DNA from: Clostridiales bacterium | GTDB taxonomy: Bacteria > Bacillota > Sulfobacillia > UBA995 > UBA9673 | Assembly (NCBI GenBank): GCA_003541445.1 | Contig: DPMO01000209.1 | Coordinates: forward strand, 1-5,308 | DNA length: 5,308 nt | Direction of reading: 5' to 3' | Shown here: piece by piece, positions 1 to 5,308 of the stretch | Layout of the letters: the number at the start of each line of letters is the position of its first letter | Numbering within the stretch: position 1 is the stretch's first letter | Translations under genes and position numbers: made by a program | The notes under the pieces: generated by a model | Told to the model about the DNA's origin: nothing | The model's database searches: none | What the model saw: only the letters and a program-made list of their open reading frames with translations

Positions 1-2
1 GC

Positions 3-746
3 TGGGGCATGCAGTTCCAGCACGGTGCGCTTTTCTCGGCGCTGTCCGTGATCGACAACGTGGCGTTGCCGATGCGCGAATTGCGCACACTGCCCGACGC
101 GTTCATCCAGCGCGTGGCGATGCTCAAGCTGCAGATGGTGGGGCTCAAATCCACCGATGCCGACAAGATGCCGTCGGACCTGTCGGGCGGCATGATCAAG
201 CGCGTGGCGCTCGCGCGGGCATTGTCGCTGGAGCCGGAGCTGGTGTTTCTGGACGAGCCGACCGCCGGGCTCGACCCCCTGATGCAGACCCGTCTCTTCG
301 ACGTCCTCCGCGAGGAGAACGAGCGCGGCACGACCGTCTTCTTCTCCTCACATGTTCTCAGCGAGGTCCAGAAGCTGTGCCACCGCGTGGCCATCATCAA
401 GGAGGGCCTCATCCTCAAGGTCGAGGAAATCGAGAAACTCAGGGAGAGCCAGCTCCGAAAGGTGCGCATCACCTTCCGCGACGAGCGTCAGGCCGTCGTC
501 AACCTCCCGGGGGCGGCCGAAGAGGAACGCGACGGCCGCAGCGTGCGCCTGCTCTACGGGGGAGACATCAACGACCTGGTGCGGCATCTCGCCGGCCGGG
601 AGCTTGAGAGCCTCTGGGTCGAGGAACCCACCCTTGAGGAAGTGTTCCTGCACTACTACGAAGCAGGCGGCCGCACCGGGGAGGATTCCGCGTCCGGCCG
701 TGCAGCGGCAGTTCCTACAGCTCGCTCGGGGAAGGAGGAGAGGTGA
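3..746 (+). CDS. ABC transporter ATP-binding protein, 5'-partial, chimeric (MlaF-like front, ABC-2 exporter back)
   Basis: This is the nucleotide-binding subunit of an ABC transporter, a cytoplasmic ATPase that powers a membrane partner. The reading frame is open to the window edge (Trp-Gly precede the first Met at 9), so the Walker A half lies upstream and is not visible. Counting from that Met: Q-loop region FQHGALF at 3-9, signature LSGGMIKR at 58-65, Walker B LVFLDEP at 78-84, D-loop AGLDP at 86-90, switch His 115 in SSH. Residues 1-80, with NVALPMREL and a long PSDLSGGM stretch, resemble MlaF of proteobacterial lipid transport. From residue 91 the protein resembles ABC-2 exporter ATPases ([14 protein letters not shown]), including the C-terminal extension with [11 protein letters not shown]. 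Valine codons are 6 of 6 GTG before the motif and 5 of 14 after it. The back half fits the adjacent permease, which starts directly after its TGA. The ATPase family is certain; the gene as written may be an artefact join. Confidence 0.88.
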   Translation, partial: WGMQFQHGALFSALSVIDNVALPMRELRTLPDAFIQRVAMLKLQMVGLKSTDADKMPSDLSGGMIKRVALARALSLEPELVFLDEPTAGLDPLMQTRLFDVLREENERGTTVFFSSHVLSEVQKLCHRVAIIKEGLILKVEEIEKLRESQLRKVRITFRDERQAVVNLPGAAEEERDGRSVRLLYGGDINDLVRHLAGRELESLWVEEPTLEEVFLHYYEAGGRTGEDSASGRAAAVPTARSGKEER

Positions 747-1547
747 GTGAACATCTTCCTCCGCGAACTCCGCACCGGCCGCCGGTCGCTCCTCGTCTGG
801 GCCCTGGTCATCGCCGGCCTCAACGTGCTCATCATGGCCGTCTACCCGTCCTTCGCCGCCGATGCGGCCAGACTCGAAGAGCTCATGGCCATGCTTCCGG
901 AGGGGTTCGCCAAGGCCTTCGGGCTCGACAGACTGAGCATGGCCGACCCTCTGGGATTCTACGCGACGGAAAGCTACTTGATTGTCGTTCTCTTCGGCGG
1001 CATCTACGCCGCCATCCTGGGGGCGAGCATCCTGGCCAAGGAGGAGGACGAGAAGACCATCGAGTACCTCCTGGCTCTCCCGGTGACCCGGAACGGGGTC
1101 CTGACCAGCAAGGTCCTGGCCATCGTGGCCAACCTGGCCCTCTTCAACCTCATCGTGGCCGCGGCCACCTACCTCAGCTTCGTGGGCTTCGTGACCCGGG
1201 ACTACTCGACAGCGACCCTTCTGCTCCTGCTCGCGGCGCCTTTTCTCCTTTACCTCACGTTCGCGGCCCTCTGCTTCTTCCTCTCGCTCTTCTGGACGAG
1301 GCGGCGGGCCGCTTACTCCATCAGCATCGGCCTCGTCGTGGGGACCTACTTCCTCAACGTCATCGCTCTCCTGACCGAGGACCTCCGGTGGCTCGGCTGG
1401 CTGTCGCCGTTCAAGTACGTCGACGCGGCGGACATCGTCGTCGAGCAGAGCCTGAACGGACTCTACGTCCTCATCCTGCTGGCGACGGCCGCGGTGGCGG
1501 TCGCAGCGACCTACCTTCTCTACGGGAGAAGGGACATCACCATCTGA
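747..1547 (+). CDS. ABC-2 family transporter permease
   Basis: This is the inner-membrane subunit of an ABC-2 type exporter, partner of the ATPase that ends one base before it. The 266-residue length and layout fit the family: amphipathic start (FLRELRTGRRS), helix 1 about 14-34, an outside segment about 35-75, helix 2 about 77-97, a cytosolic coupling segment (KEEDEKTIEYLLALPVTR, 98-115), then helices at about 119-143, 153-178, 187-208 and 236-258. The KEE-x-x-KT-x-EYLLALPV segment is typical of ABC-2 permeases next to CcmA/YtrB-like ATPases, as is SPFKYVDAADIV before the last helix. The start is GTG at 747, with AAGGAGGAG at 732-740 six bases upstream. The upstream TGA occupies 744-746, so the two are translationally linked. 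The substrate is unknown; lipids, peptides, drugs or sodium are all handled by relatives. Confidence 0.9.
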   Translation: MNIFLRELRTGRRSLLVWALVIAGLNVLIMAVYPSFAADAARLEELMAMLPEGFAKAFGLDRLSMADPLGFYATESYLIVVLFGGIYAAILGASILAKEEDEKTIEYLLALPVTRNGVLTSKVLAIVANLALFNLIVAAATYLSFVGFVTRDYSTATLLLLLAAPFLLYLTFAALCFFLSLFWTRRRAAYSISIGLVVGTYFLNVIALLTEDLRWLGWLSPFKYVDAADIVVEQSLNGLYVLILLATAAVAVAATYLLYGRRDITI

Positions 1548-1579
1548 ATCAAGGCTCTGAATGAGGAATCAGGCTCGAA

Positions 1580-1614
1580 CCCGGGCGTCCCGCCACTCGG
1601 CCGGGGCGCCCGGG
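1580..1614 (+). other. GC-rich hairpin / inverted repeat between permease and tetR
   Basis: CCCGGGCG at 1580-1587 is an exact reverse complement of CGCCCGGG at 1607-1614. Pairing continues inward through one U-G pair and CCCG/CGGG (1589-1592 with 1602-1605), giving a 13-pair stem with a 9-base loop. It begins 32 bases after the permease stop and ends 35 bases before the proposed tetR start. No T-run follows, so it is not a standard intrinsic terminator. It could slow or end transcription of the first exporter operon, protect its mRNA end, or, as DNA, be an operator for the TetR protein downstream. The function is inference; the pairing is seen directly. Confidence 0.5.
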
Positions 1615-1649
1615 GGTGGCTCTTCGGTCGGGAGACACGCAGAAGCGGG

Positions 1650-2390
1650 ATGGAGGAGCTGCCGTCCGGGCCCGCCGGAGGTGGGAAGAAGGAGTTGGGT
1701 GGAGGACCACGACCCGAGGACCTGCCCGAGGACAAACGCTGCCGGATAATCGACGCGGCCGTTGCGGAGTTTGCCGAGCGGGGCTACGAGCTGGCCTCGA
1801 CGAACGCCATCACGGCCCGGGCCGGCGTCTCCAAGGGGCTCCTCTTCCACTATTTCGGCAGAAAGAAGGACCTCTACCTCTACCTCGTGAGGCATGTCGT
1901 CGACCGCTACACCGAGAGGTTCTTCAAAGACCTTCCCGAGCTCGACCCGGACGTCATCGAGCGCGTCTTCCAGATAGCCCTGCACAAACAGCGGCTCCTG
2001 CTGGAGGAGCCACAGGTCAACAAGTTCCTGATCCGGGCCTTCCAGGAGATACCCGAGGAGGTCCGGCCGGAGATCACGTCTCTCCAGGCCGAGCTTGGGG
2101 ACAGGAGCGAGCACATCCTGACGGACGGCGTGGATGTGAGCAGGTTCCGCCGGGGCATCGACCCGCGGAAGGCCGTCATCCTCGTCACCGTCTGCCTGGA
2201 GGGCCTCCAGGAGCTCTTCAAGGAGCGGCTCACCCCCGACCTCGCCGAGTGCCCCGAAGAGGTCGCCCGGATGCTGGGGGAGCTCCGGGAGTACCTCGAC
2301 ATCCTCAAATACGGACTCTACGAGAGGGAGGAGGGCGGCGGGCCCACCGACGGGTCGAGGCTGCCTGAAGGTGAGGGGAGGGGCTGTTGA
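1650..2390 (+). CDS. TetR/AcrR family transcriptional regulator
   Basis: This is a probable DNA-binding repressor that responds to a small molecule. The N-terminal TetR domain is clear: IIDAAVAEFAERGY at 33-46, then the helix-turn-helix with TNAITARAGVSKGLLFHYF at 51-69 and the usual RKKDLYLYL helix at 71-79. Residues about 80-225 form the all-helical ligand-binding and dimerisation part, too variable to name a ligand. The length of 246 is slightly above the usual ~200. The extra is a Gly/Pro-rich leader of about 25 residues and a charged Gly-rich tail. The ATG at 1650 has only a weak ribosome site; a TTG at 1695, near purine-rich GGAGG and AAGAAGGAG, would give a more usual 17-residue lead and is a real alternative. 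The stop shares one base with the next ATG, so it is co-transcribed with an exporter and probably represses that operon and itself. Confidence 0.9.
   Translation: MEELPSGPAGGGKKELGGGPRPEDLPEDKRCRIIDAAVAEFAERGYELASTNAITARAGVSKGLLFHYFGRKKDLYLYLVRHVVDRYTERFFKDLPELDPDVIERVFQIALHKQRLLLEEPQVNKFLIRAFQEIPEEVRPEITSLQAELGDRSEHILTDGVDVSRFRRGIDPRKAVILVTVCLEGLQELFKERLTPDLAECPEEVARMLGELREYLDILKYGLYEREEGGGPTDGSRLPEGEGRGC
2374..2383 (+). promoter_or_regulatory. Ribosome binding site choosing the exporter ATPase start
   Basis: AGGGGAGGGG lies within the last codons of tetR and ends six bases before ATG 2390. This supports the ATG over the TTG immediately upstream at 2387. A second in-frame ATG at 2396 would be 12 bases away, which is less favourable. 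The tetR stop and this ATG form TGATG, a common layout for coupled translation. Confidence 0.6.
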
Positions 2391-3451
2391 TGGGGATGGG
2401 TGAGCAAAGCGGTCAGCCTGTCATCAGTGTGACCGACCTCGTCAAGGAGTACCGGGGCGGGGTGCGGGCGGTGGACGGAGTCACCTTCGAGGTCCGCCGC
2501 GGCGAGAACTTCGGCTTCCTCGGTCCCAACGGCGCGGGGAAGACCACCACCATCCTGACCCTCATTACTCTGCTGCGCCCCACGTCGGGGCGGGCCGTGG
2601 TGTGCGGCCACGATGTCGTGGCCGAGCCGGACCGGGTGAGGCTGCGTATCGGTTACGTGTCGCAGGACATCGCTGTGGATGACACCCTGACCGGGGAGGA
2701 GAACCTCTACCTGCAGGGCCGCCTCTACCATCTCGACCGGGAGACCATCGCCCGGAGGAGCCGGGAGGTCCTCGAGATGGTGGACCTCACCGGCCGGGCC
2801 CGCGACCTGGTCATGACCTACTCAGGCGGCATGAGGAAGCGGCTGGACATCGCCGGAGGCCTGATTCACAGGCCGGAAGTCCTCTTTCTCGACGAACCGA
2901 CCTTGGGCCTCGACGTCCAGACGCGCCGCCGCATCTGGGATTACATCCGCCTCCTGCGTGAGCGCGAGGGAATCACCGTGTTCATGACCACCCACTACAT
3001 GGAGGAGGCGGACCAGCTGTGCGACCGGATTGCCATCATGGACCACGGCCGCATCGTGGCCATCGGAACCCCCTCCGAGCTCAAGGCGGGAATCGGGGGC
3101 GACCTCCTGACGGTTGACATAACGACCGGCCGAGGGGGGACCCGCGACGGCGGAGTCCAGCCCGACGGCGATGGTGAGCTGCAGGACCTCCTGCTGACCG
3201 TTCCAGGCATAAAGCGGGCTTCCCGCGCTTCCGACGGACGCTGGGTGCTCGTGGCCGACCGCGGGGAGGAGTCCGCGCCCGCGGTGTTGGAGGCCATGGG
3301 ACGGCATGGGCTCCGCGTGAACTACCTGGCGATGAAGAAGCCGACCCTCGACGACGTCTTCCTGCATTACACAGGTAGGCAGCTCCGCGAGGACGAGGGT
3401 CAGGAAGACTTCAGCCGGAGGCGGATCGGCCTGAGGAGGGCCCGGATGTGA
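2390..3451 (+). CDS. ABC-2 exporter ATP-binding protein, DrrA-like
   Basis: This is the cytoplasmic ATPase of an export ABC transporter of the DrrA/CcmA group (multidrug, antibiotic or lipid-like substrates). All ATPase elements are intact (353 residues from ATG 2390): Walker A GPNGAGKTT at 45-53, Q-loop VSQD with Gln 92, signature YSGGMRKRLD at 144-153, Walker B VLFLDEP at 164-170, D-loop LGLD at 172-175, switch His 202 in TTH, then EEADQLCDRIAIMDHGRI. The C-terminal accessory domain (about 235-325) ends in KKPTLDDVFLHYTG, the mark of this group. It carries a Gly/Asp-rich insert at about 244-264 and is followed by a basic tail. The gene overlaps tetR by one base and the permease by four, so it belongs to a three-gene operon. 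The substrate cannot be read from the sequence; the DrrA likeness is family level only. Confidence 0.95.
   Translation: MGMGEQSGQPVISVTDLVKEYRGGVRAVDGVTFEVRRGENFGFLGPNGAGKTTTILTLITLLRPTSGRAVVCGHDVVAEPDRVRLRIGYVSQDIAVDDTLTGEENLYLQGRLYHLDRETIARRSREVLEMVDLTGRARDLVMTYSGGMRKRLDIAGGLIHRPEVLFLDEPTLGLDVQTRRRIWDYIRLLREREGITVFMTTHYMEEADQLCDRIAIMDHGRIVAIGTPSELKAGIGGDLLTVDITTGRGGTRDGGVQPDGDGELQDLLLTVPGIKRASRASDGRWVLVADRGEESAPAVLEAMGRHGLRVNYLAMKKPTLDDVFLHYTGRQLREDEGQEDFSRRRIGLRRARM
3433..3440 (+). promoter_or_regulatory. Ribosome binding site for the GTG start of the DrrB-like permease
   Basis: GAGGAGGG ends seven bases before GTG 3448. It lies inside the end of the ATPase gene, whose stop TGA (3449-3451) overlaps the GTG as GTGA. 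This fixes the start and indicates coupled translation of the two subunits. Confidence 0.6.
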
Positions 3452-4239
3452 ACACCACGGCGAAGACCACGGCCACACTGCTTTCCGACACCTGGTGGGT
3501 GGCATGGAGGGAGATCAAGCGGTTCCAGCGCCAGAAGGTGAGGATCGTCATGATTCTCGTCCAGCCGTTCATCTGGCTTGCCCTCATGGGCAACATGTTC
3601 GAGCGGATGGCCCAGGTTCCGGGCTTCCCGGCCGACAGCTACCTCGACTACATGGCCCCCGGAGTGGTGACTATGGTCACGCTGTTCGGCGGCATATTCG
3701 GGGGCATGTCCATCGTATGGGACCGGAGGCTGGGGTACCTGAACAAACTGCTGGCCGCTCCCATCGCCAGGTCGGCCGTCGTGAGCGGGAAGATGCTGGC
3801 CGTCGGCCTGCAGACCGGGGTGCAGGTGGCCGTCATCTTCGTCATCGCCATGCTGATGGGCGTGTCCTTCAAGACCGGCCCGCTGGGAGCGCTGACGGTC
3901 ATTCTCCTGGCCGTGCTCCTGAGCCTGGTCTTCGCCGGCATCTCCCTCTCTTTCAGCGCGGTGATAACCTCGCACGAAGCGCTGATGGCGGTGGTGAACT
4001 TCCTGACGATGCCGCTCATGTTCACCTCCAACGCCATGATGCCGTTGTCCTTCATGCCTTCGTGGCTTCAGATGATTGCCAAGCTCAATCCCTTGAGCTA
4101 CGCCATAAACCCGATGCGGTCGCTCTTTCTGACGGGTTGGAACGTGCAGGAGCTTCTCACCGGTGTGGTCGTTCTCGCCCTGGCCGGCTTGGCTCTCGGC
4201 CATGTAGCGACATGCCTCTTCCGCCGGTCGCTCGCCTAG
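3448..4239 (+). CDS. ABC-2 type exporter permease, DrrB-like
   Basis: This is the membrane subunit that pairs with the ATPase overlapping it by four bases; together they would form an inner-membrane export pump. The 263 residues fit the ABC-2 membrane family (DrrB/NodJ type). There is a cytosolic N-terminus with WREIKRFQRQKVRI (20-33), helix 1 about 33-51 (QPFIWLALMGNMF), then YMAPGVV opening helix 2 about 70-90. The coupling segment WDRRLGYLNKLLAAPIAR is at 91-108, and further helices lie at about 112-136, 142-170, 176-200 and 235-258. The conserved LNPLSYAINPMRSLF stretch precedes the last helix and is characteristic of the family. It ends in TAG at 4237-4239 and appears to be the last gene of the tetR operon, since a long leader with its own switch follows. 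The substrate is unknown. Confidence 0.94.
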   Translation: MNTTAKTTATLLSDTWWVAWREIKRFQRQKVRIVMILVQPFIWLALMGNMFERMAQVPGFPADSYLDYMAPGVVTMVTLFGGIFGGMSIVWDRRLGYLNKLLAAPIARSAVVSGKMLAVGLQTGVQVAVIFVIAMLMGVSFKTGPLGALTVILLAVLLSLVFAGISLSFSAVITSHEALMAVVNFLTMPLMFTSNAMMPLSFMPSWLQMIAKLNPLSYAINPMRSLFLTGWNVQELLTGVVVLALAGLALGHVATCLFRRSLA

Positions 4240-4293
4240 CCATGGTGTAGACAATCTCCGAGGTGCCAGAGGGCGGCGTGCCGCTGGGGCCCC

Positions 4294-4367
4294 CCGGAAG
4301 GGTTTTCGCTCCGGCCGGCGAACGGAAACGGCGAAAGAGCTGCGCTCCGAGCCAGCGAGCCTTCCGG
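4294..4367 (+). repeat. Inverted repeat in the leader upstream of the riboswitch
   Basis: CCGGAAGG at 4294-4301 is the exact reverse complement of CCTTCCGG at 4360-4367, separated by 58 bases. The stretch 4240-4375 has no reading frame with recognisable protein features and no convincing promoter hexamers. It contains a CCGGCCGG palindrome at 4311-4318 and a small hairpin GCCCC-TCC-GGGGC at 4367-4379, which would compete with this repeat. The end of the exporter operon and the promoter of the next unit must lie about here, but neither could be pinned down. With this base composition, an eight-base match can arise by chance. Confidence 0.25.
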
Positions 4368-4375
4368 CCCCTCCG

Positions 4376-4526
4376 GGGCTGTGGCTCCTGGCCGGTTCCG
4401 AAGCGGCGCCGCCGCCAAGGGTGCCGAGGGCCTCGACGACCCGACGGCTCGAGGGACGGCGCCGCGCCGGACGAGGGTGCACCGGGAAACCGGTGTGCCT
4501 CCCGTGCTTGGAAAGGAGCCGCGCCC
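4376..4526 (+). promoter_or_regulatory. Moco/Tuco-type riboswitch aptamer (molybdenum or tungsten cofactor)
   Basis: This leader RNA would bind molybdenum or tungsten cofactor and control the downstream gene. Closing stem P1 is GGCTCC (4383-4388) with GGAGCC (4515-4520), extended outward by U-G and G-C pairs. Just inside are TGG (4389-4391) and, on the 3' side, TGGAAAGG (4509-4516). CCGG 4392-4395 pairs with CCGG 4467-4470. An inner arm GCGGCGCCG 4403-4411 pairs exactly with 4457-4465 and is capped by CCTCGA/TCGAGG (4431-4436 with 4449-4454). A ten-pair hairpin, 4476-4485 with 4490-4499, carries a GAAA loop. The run GCCTCCCG...TGGAAAGG (4497-4516) closely matches the conserved 3' core of the E. 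coli moaA leader as I remember it (CGCCTCCCGTATCTGGAAAGG). The gene downstream is a tungstate transporter component, which favours the tungsten variant. The exact ends and the Moco-versus-Tuco assignment are inference. Confidence 0.82.
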
Positions 4527-4540
4527 GGTGTGCTTGACCG

Positions 4541-4569
4541 CCGGTGCCGCAGAGCGCGGCACCGGTTTT
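4541..4569 (+). terminator. Intrinsic terminator-like hairpin, riboswitch expression platform
   Basis: CCGGTGCCGC at 4541-4550 pairs perfectly with GCGGCACCGG at 4556-4565 around a five-base loop (AGAGC), and TTTT follows at 4566-4569 (then GTCTT). It lies 20 bases after the riboswitch closing stem and 35 bases before the tupA start, so it can only act on tupA and what follows. The T-run is short, so termination may be incomplete. CCGGTG also occurs at 4525-4530, next to the P1 strand, and could pair with CACCGG at 4560-4565 instead. That gives a possible antiterminator linked to the aptamer state. Confidence 0.7.
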
Positions 4570-4596
4570 GTCTTCCGCGAAGACGGAAGGAGGAGG
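4570..4596 (+). promoter_or_regulatory. Small hairpin and strong ribosome binding site of tupA
   Basis: GTCTTC (4570-4575) pairs with GAAGAC (4579-4584) around a three-base loop. AAGGAGGAGG at 4587-4596 then lies eight bases before ATG 4605. GTCTTC recurs at 4596-4601, just after the ribosome site, and could also pair with GAAGAC, which would pull the ribosome site into a hairpin loop. Whether the switch acts on translation as well as transcription cannot be decided from the sequence. Confidence 0.55.
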
Positions 4597-4604
4597 TCTT
4601 CTAG

Positions 4605-5308
4605 ATGTCCGTGAGACCCGGGAGGAGCGGCCTCGTCATCGGAGGCGTGGTTCTCCTCGTCCTGGCCGTCCTGGCCGGCCTCCACCTCCACACCACCGGA
4701 CGTCCGGTCCTCACTCTGGCGACCACGACGAGCACCTACGACTCCGGTCTGCTCGACGCGCTCATACCGCCGTTCGAGGAGGCCAACCGCTGCCGGGTGG
4801 CCGTGGTCGCGGTGGGGACCGGACAGGCCTTGGGGTTGGGGCGCGCCGGCGACGCCGACGTCCTCCTCGTGCACGCGCCCCAGGCGGAGGTGCGGTTCAT
4901 GGAGGAGGGACACGGCTCGTCGCGCCACGCGGTCATGCGGAGCGACTTCATCATCGTGGGGCCGCCCGACGACCCGGCGGGACTGTCCACGCTCCCGGAG
5001 GGCGCGGACGTCACCGCCGCCCTGACGGCCGTCGCCCACGCGGGCGGAGAGGGGAGGGCGCTCTTCCTCTCCCGCGGAGACGACTCCGGCACGCACAAGA
5101 AGGAACTGGCCCTCTGGGCGGCGGCCGGTCTCGTGCCCGAGGGGGCCTGGTACGACGAGATCGGTTCGGGGATGGGAGAGGCCCTGCGCATGGCGGCCGA
5201 GCGAGGCGCCTACACCCTCAGCGACCTCGGGACCTACCTGGCCCTCTATGGTCCGGGAACGACGGGCGCCGGGCGCCTCGAGGTCCTGTTCGAGGGTGAC
5301 CCGGCTCT
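4605..5308 (+). CDS. tupA: Tungstate ABC transporter substrate-binding protein TupA, 3'-partial
   Basis: This is the extracytoplasmic protein that captures tungstate and hands it to the TupB permease and TupC ATPase. The frame is open to the window end, giving 234 residues with no stop. A membrane segment at about 10-29 (LVIGGVVLLVLAVLAGL) directs export. There is no lipobox cysteine, so it is either cleaved or kept as an N-terminal anchor. The mature part begins with LATTTSTYDSGLLD (38-51), containing the TTTS anion-binding motif of TupA. It continues with AVGTGQALGLG (69-79), DADVLLVHAP (83-92), SDFIIVGPPDDPAG (113-126), FLSRGDDSGTHKKE (154-167), then WYDEIGSGMGEAL and YTLSDLGTYLA. All are strong family blocks in the right order. 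Tup proteins favour tungstate over molybdate, but specificity is not proven by motifs. The ATG at 4605 has a strong ribosome site, and the riboswitch and terminator just upstream would set expression. The permease and ATPase genes are expected beyond the window. Confidence 0.93.
   Translation, partial: MSVRPGRSGLVIGGVVLLVLAVLAGLHLHTTGRPVLTLATTTSTYDSGLLDALIPPFEEANRCRVAVVAVGTGQALGLGRAGDADVLLVHAPQAEVRFMEEGHGSSRHAVMRSDFIIVGPPDDPAGLSTLPEGADVTAALTAVAHAGGEGRALFLSRGDDSGTHKKELALWAAAGLVPEGAWYDEIGSGMGEALRMAAERGAYTLSDLGTYLALYGPGTTGAGRLEVLFEGDPA

Noticed and set aside
743..1564. A 273-residue plus-strand frame overlapping the first permease
   Set aside because: It is Arg/His/Pro-rich with no hydrophobic segments. 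The overlapping frame at 747 encodes a clear six-helix ABC-2 permease.
1616..2368. A 250-residue plus-strand frame overlapping tetR
   Set aside because: It is an out-of-frame shadow with no helix-turn-helix; the frame from 1650 carries the full TetR domain.
4244..4256. Possible -10 element TAGACAAT after the permease stop
   Set aside because: It is a weak match, with no partner -35 at usual spacing that could be trusted in this GC-rich DNA.
4271..4306. Possible terminator of the exporter operon (GC-rich stretch followed by TTTT at 4303-4306)
   Set aside because: Only three or four pairs with tiny loops can be drawn, and the stem is not next to the T-run.
3400..4482. A 360-residue open frame on the minus strand
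   Set aside because: It lies opposite the DrrB-like permease, is rich in His/Arg/Pro with no family motif, and results from the high GC of the plus-strand gene.
4236..5096. A 286-residue open frame on the minus strand opposite the leader and tupA
   Set aside because: The plus frame from 4605 has the TupA motifs in order and a strong ribosome site. The minus frame is low-complexity and would overlay the riboswitch.
4544..5299. A 251-residue plus-strand frame through the terminator and tupA
   Set aside because: It is an out-of-frame Arg/Gly/Pro-rich shadow of tupA and starts inside the terminator hairpin.
1..5308. CRISPR arrays, insertion sequences, tRNA or rRNA genes
   Set aside because: No regularly spaced repeats, terminal inverted repeats with a transposase, or RNA gene signatures were seen.

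Overview
The window is gene-dense, high-GC bacterial DNA with every supported gene on the + strand, strong Shine-Dalgarno sites, GTG as well as ATG starts, and touching or overlapping genes. It holds two ABC-2 type export systems, a TetR-family regulator and the start of a tungstate uptake locus preceded by a riboswitch. A TupA-type tungstate binding protein behind a molybdenum/tungsten-cofactor RNA suggests an anaerobe that uses tungsto-enzymes. The high GC and the strong preference for CTC, GTC and GCC codons would suit an uncultured anaerobic actinobacterium or a high-GC Firmicute-like lineage, but no marker gene here settles the taxonomy.

Layout. (1) Positions 1-1547: the 3' part of an ABC ATPase gene (its 5' end lies outside the window) followed with no gap by a six-helix ABC-2 permease. 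The first ~90 residues of the ATPase look like MlaF, the ATPase of proteobacterial phospholipid transport. Everything after the [10 protein letters not shown] motif looks like an ABC-2 exporter ATPase. The gene is therefore a chimera, joined inside one of the most conserved DNA stretches of all ABC genes, and an assembly join is the likeliest cause. (2) 1548-1649: a short gap with a strong GC-rich hairpin. (3) 1650-4239: a compact operon of a TetR-family regulator, a DrrA-like ATPase and a DrrB-like permease, overlapping by 1 and 4 bases. The regulator probably controls the exporter it is co-transcribed with. The exported substrate cannot be deduced. (4) 4240-4604: a 365-base leader without a gene. 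Its second half carries a Moco/Tuco-type riboswitch aptamer (about 4376-4526), then an intrinsic-terminator-like hairpin (4541-4569), a small hairpin and a strong ribosome binding site. (5) 4605-5308: tupA, cut by the window end; it has no stop codon here.

The riboswitch and tupA form one unit: the RNA would sense molybdenum or tungsten cofactor and adjust tungstate import, most likely by early termination when cofactor is plentiful. The most valuable observations are this riboswitch and the ATPase chimera. No wholly new system was seen; no CRISPR array, transposase, tRNA or rRNA was found.
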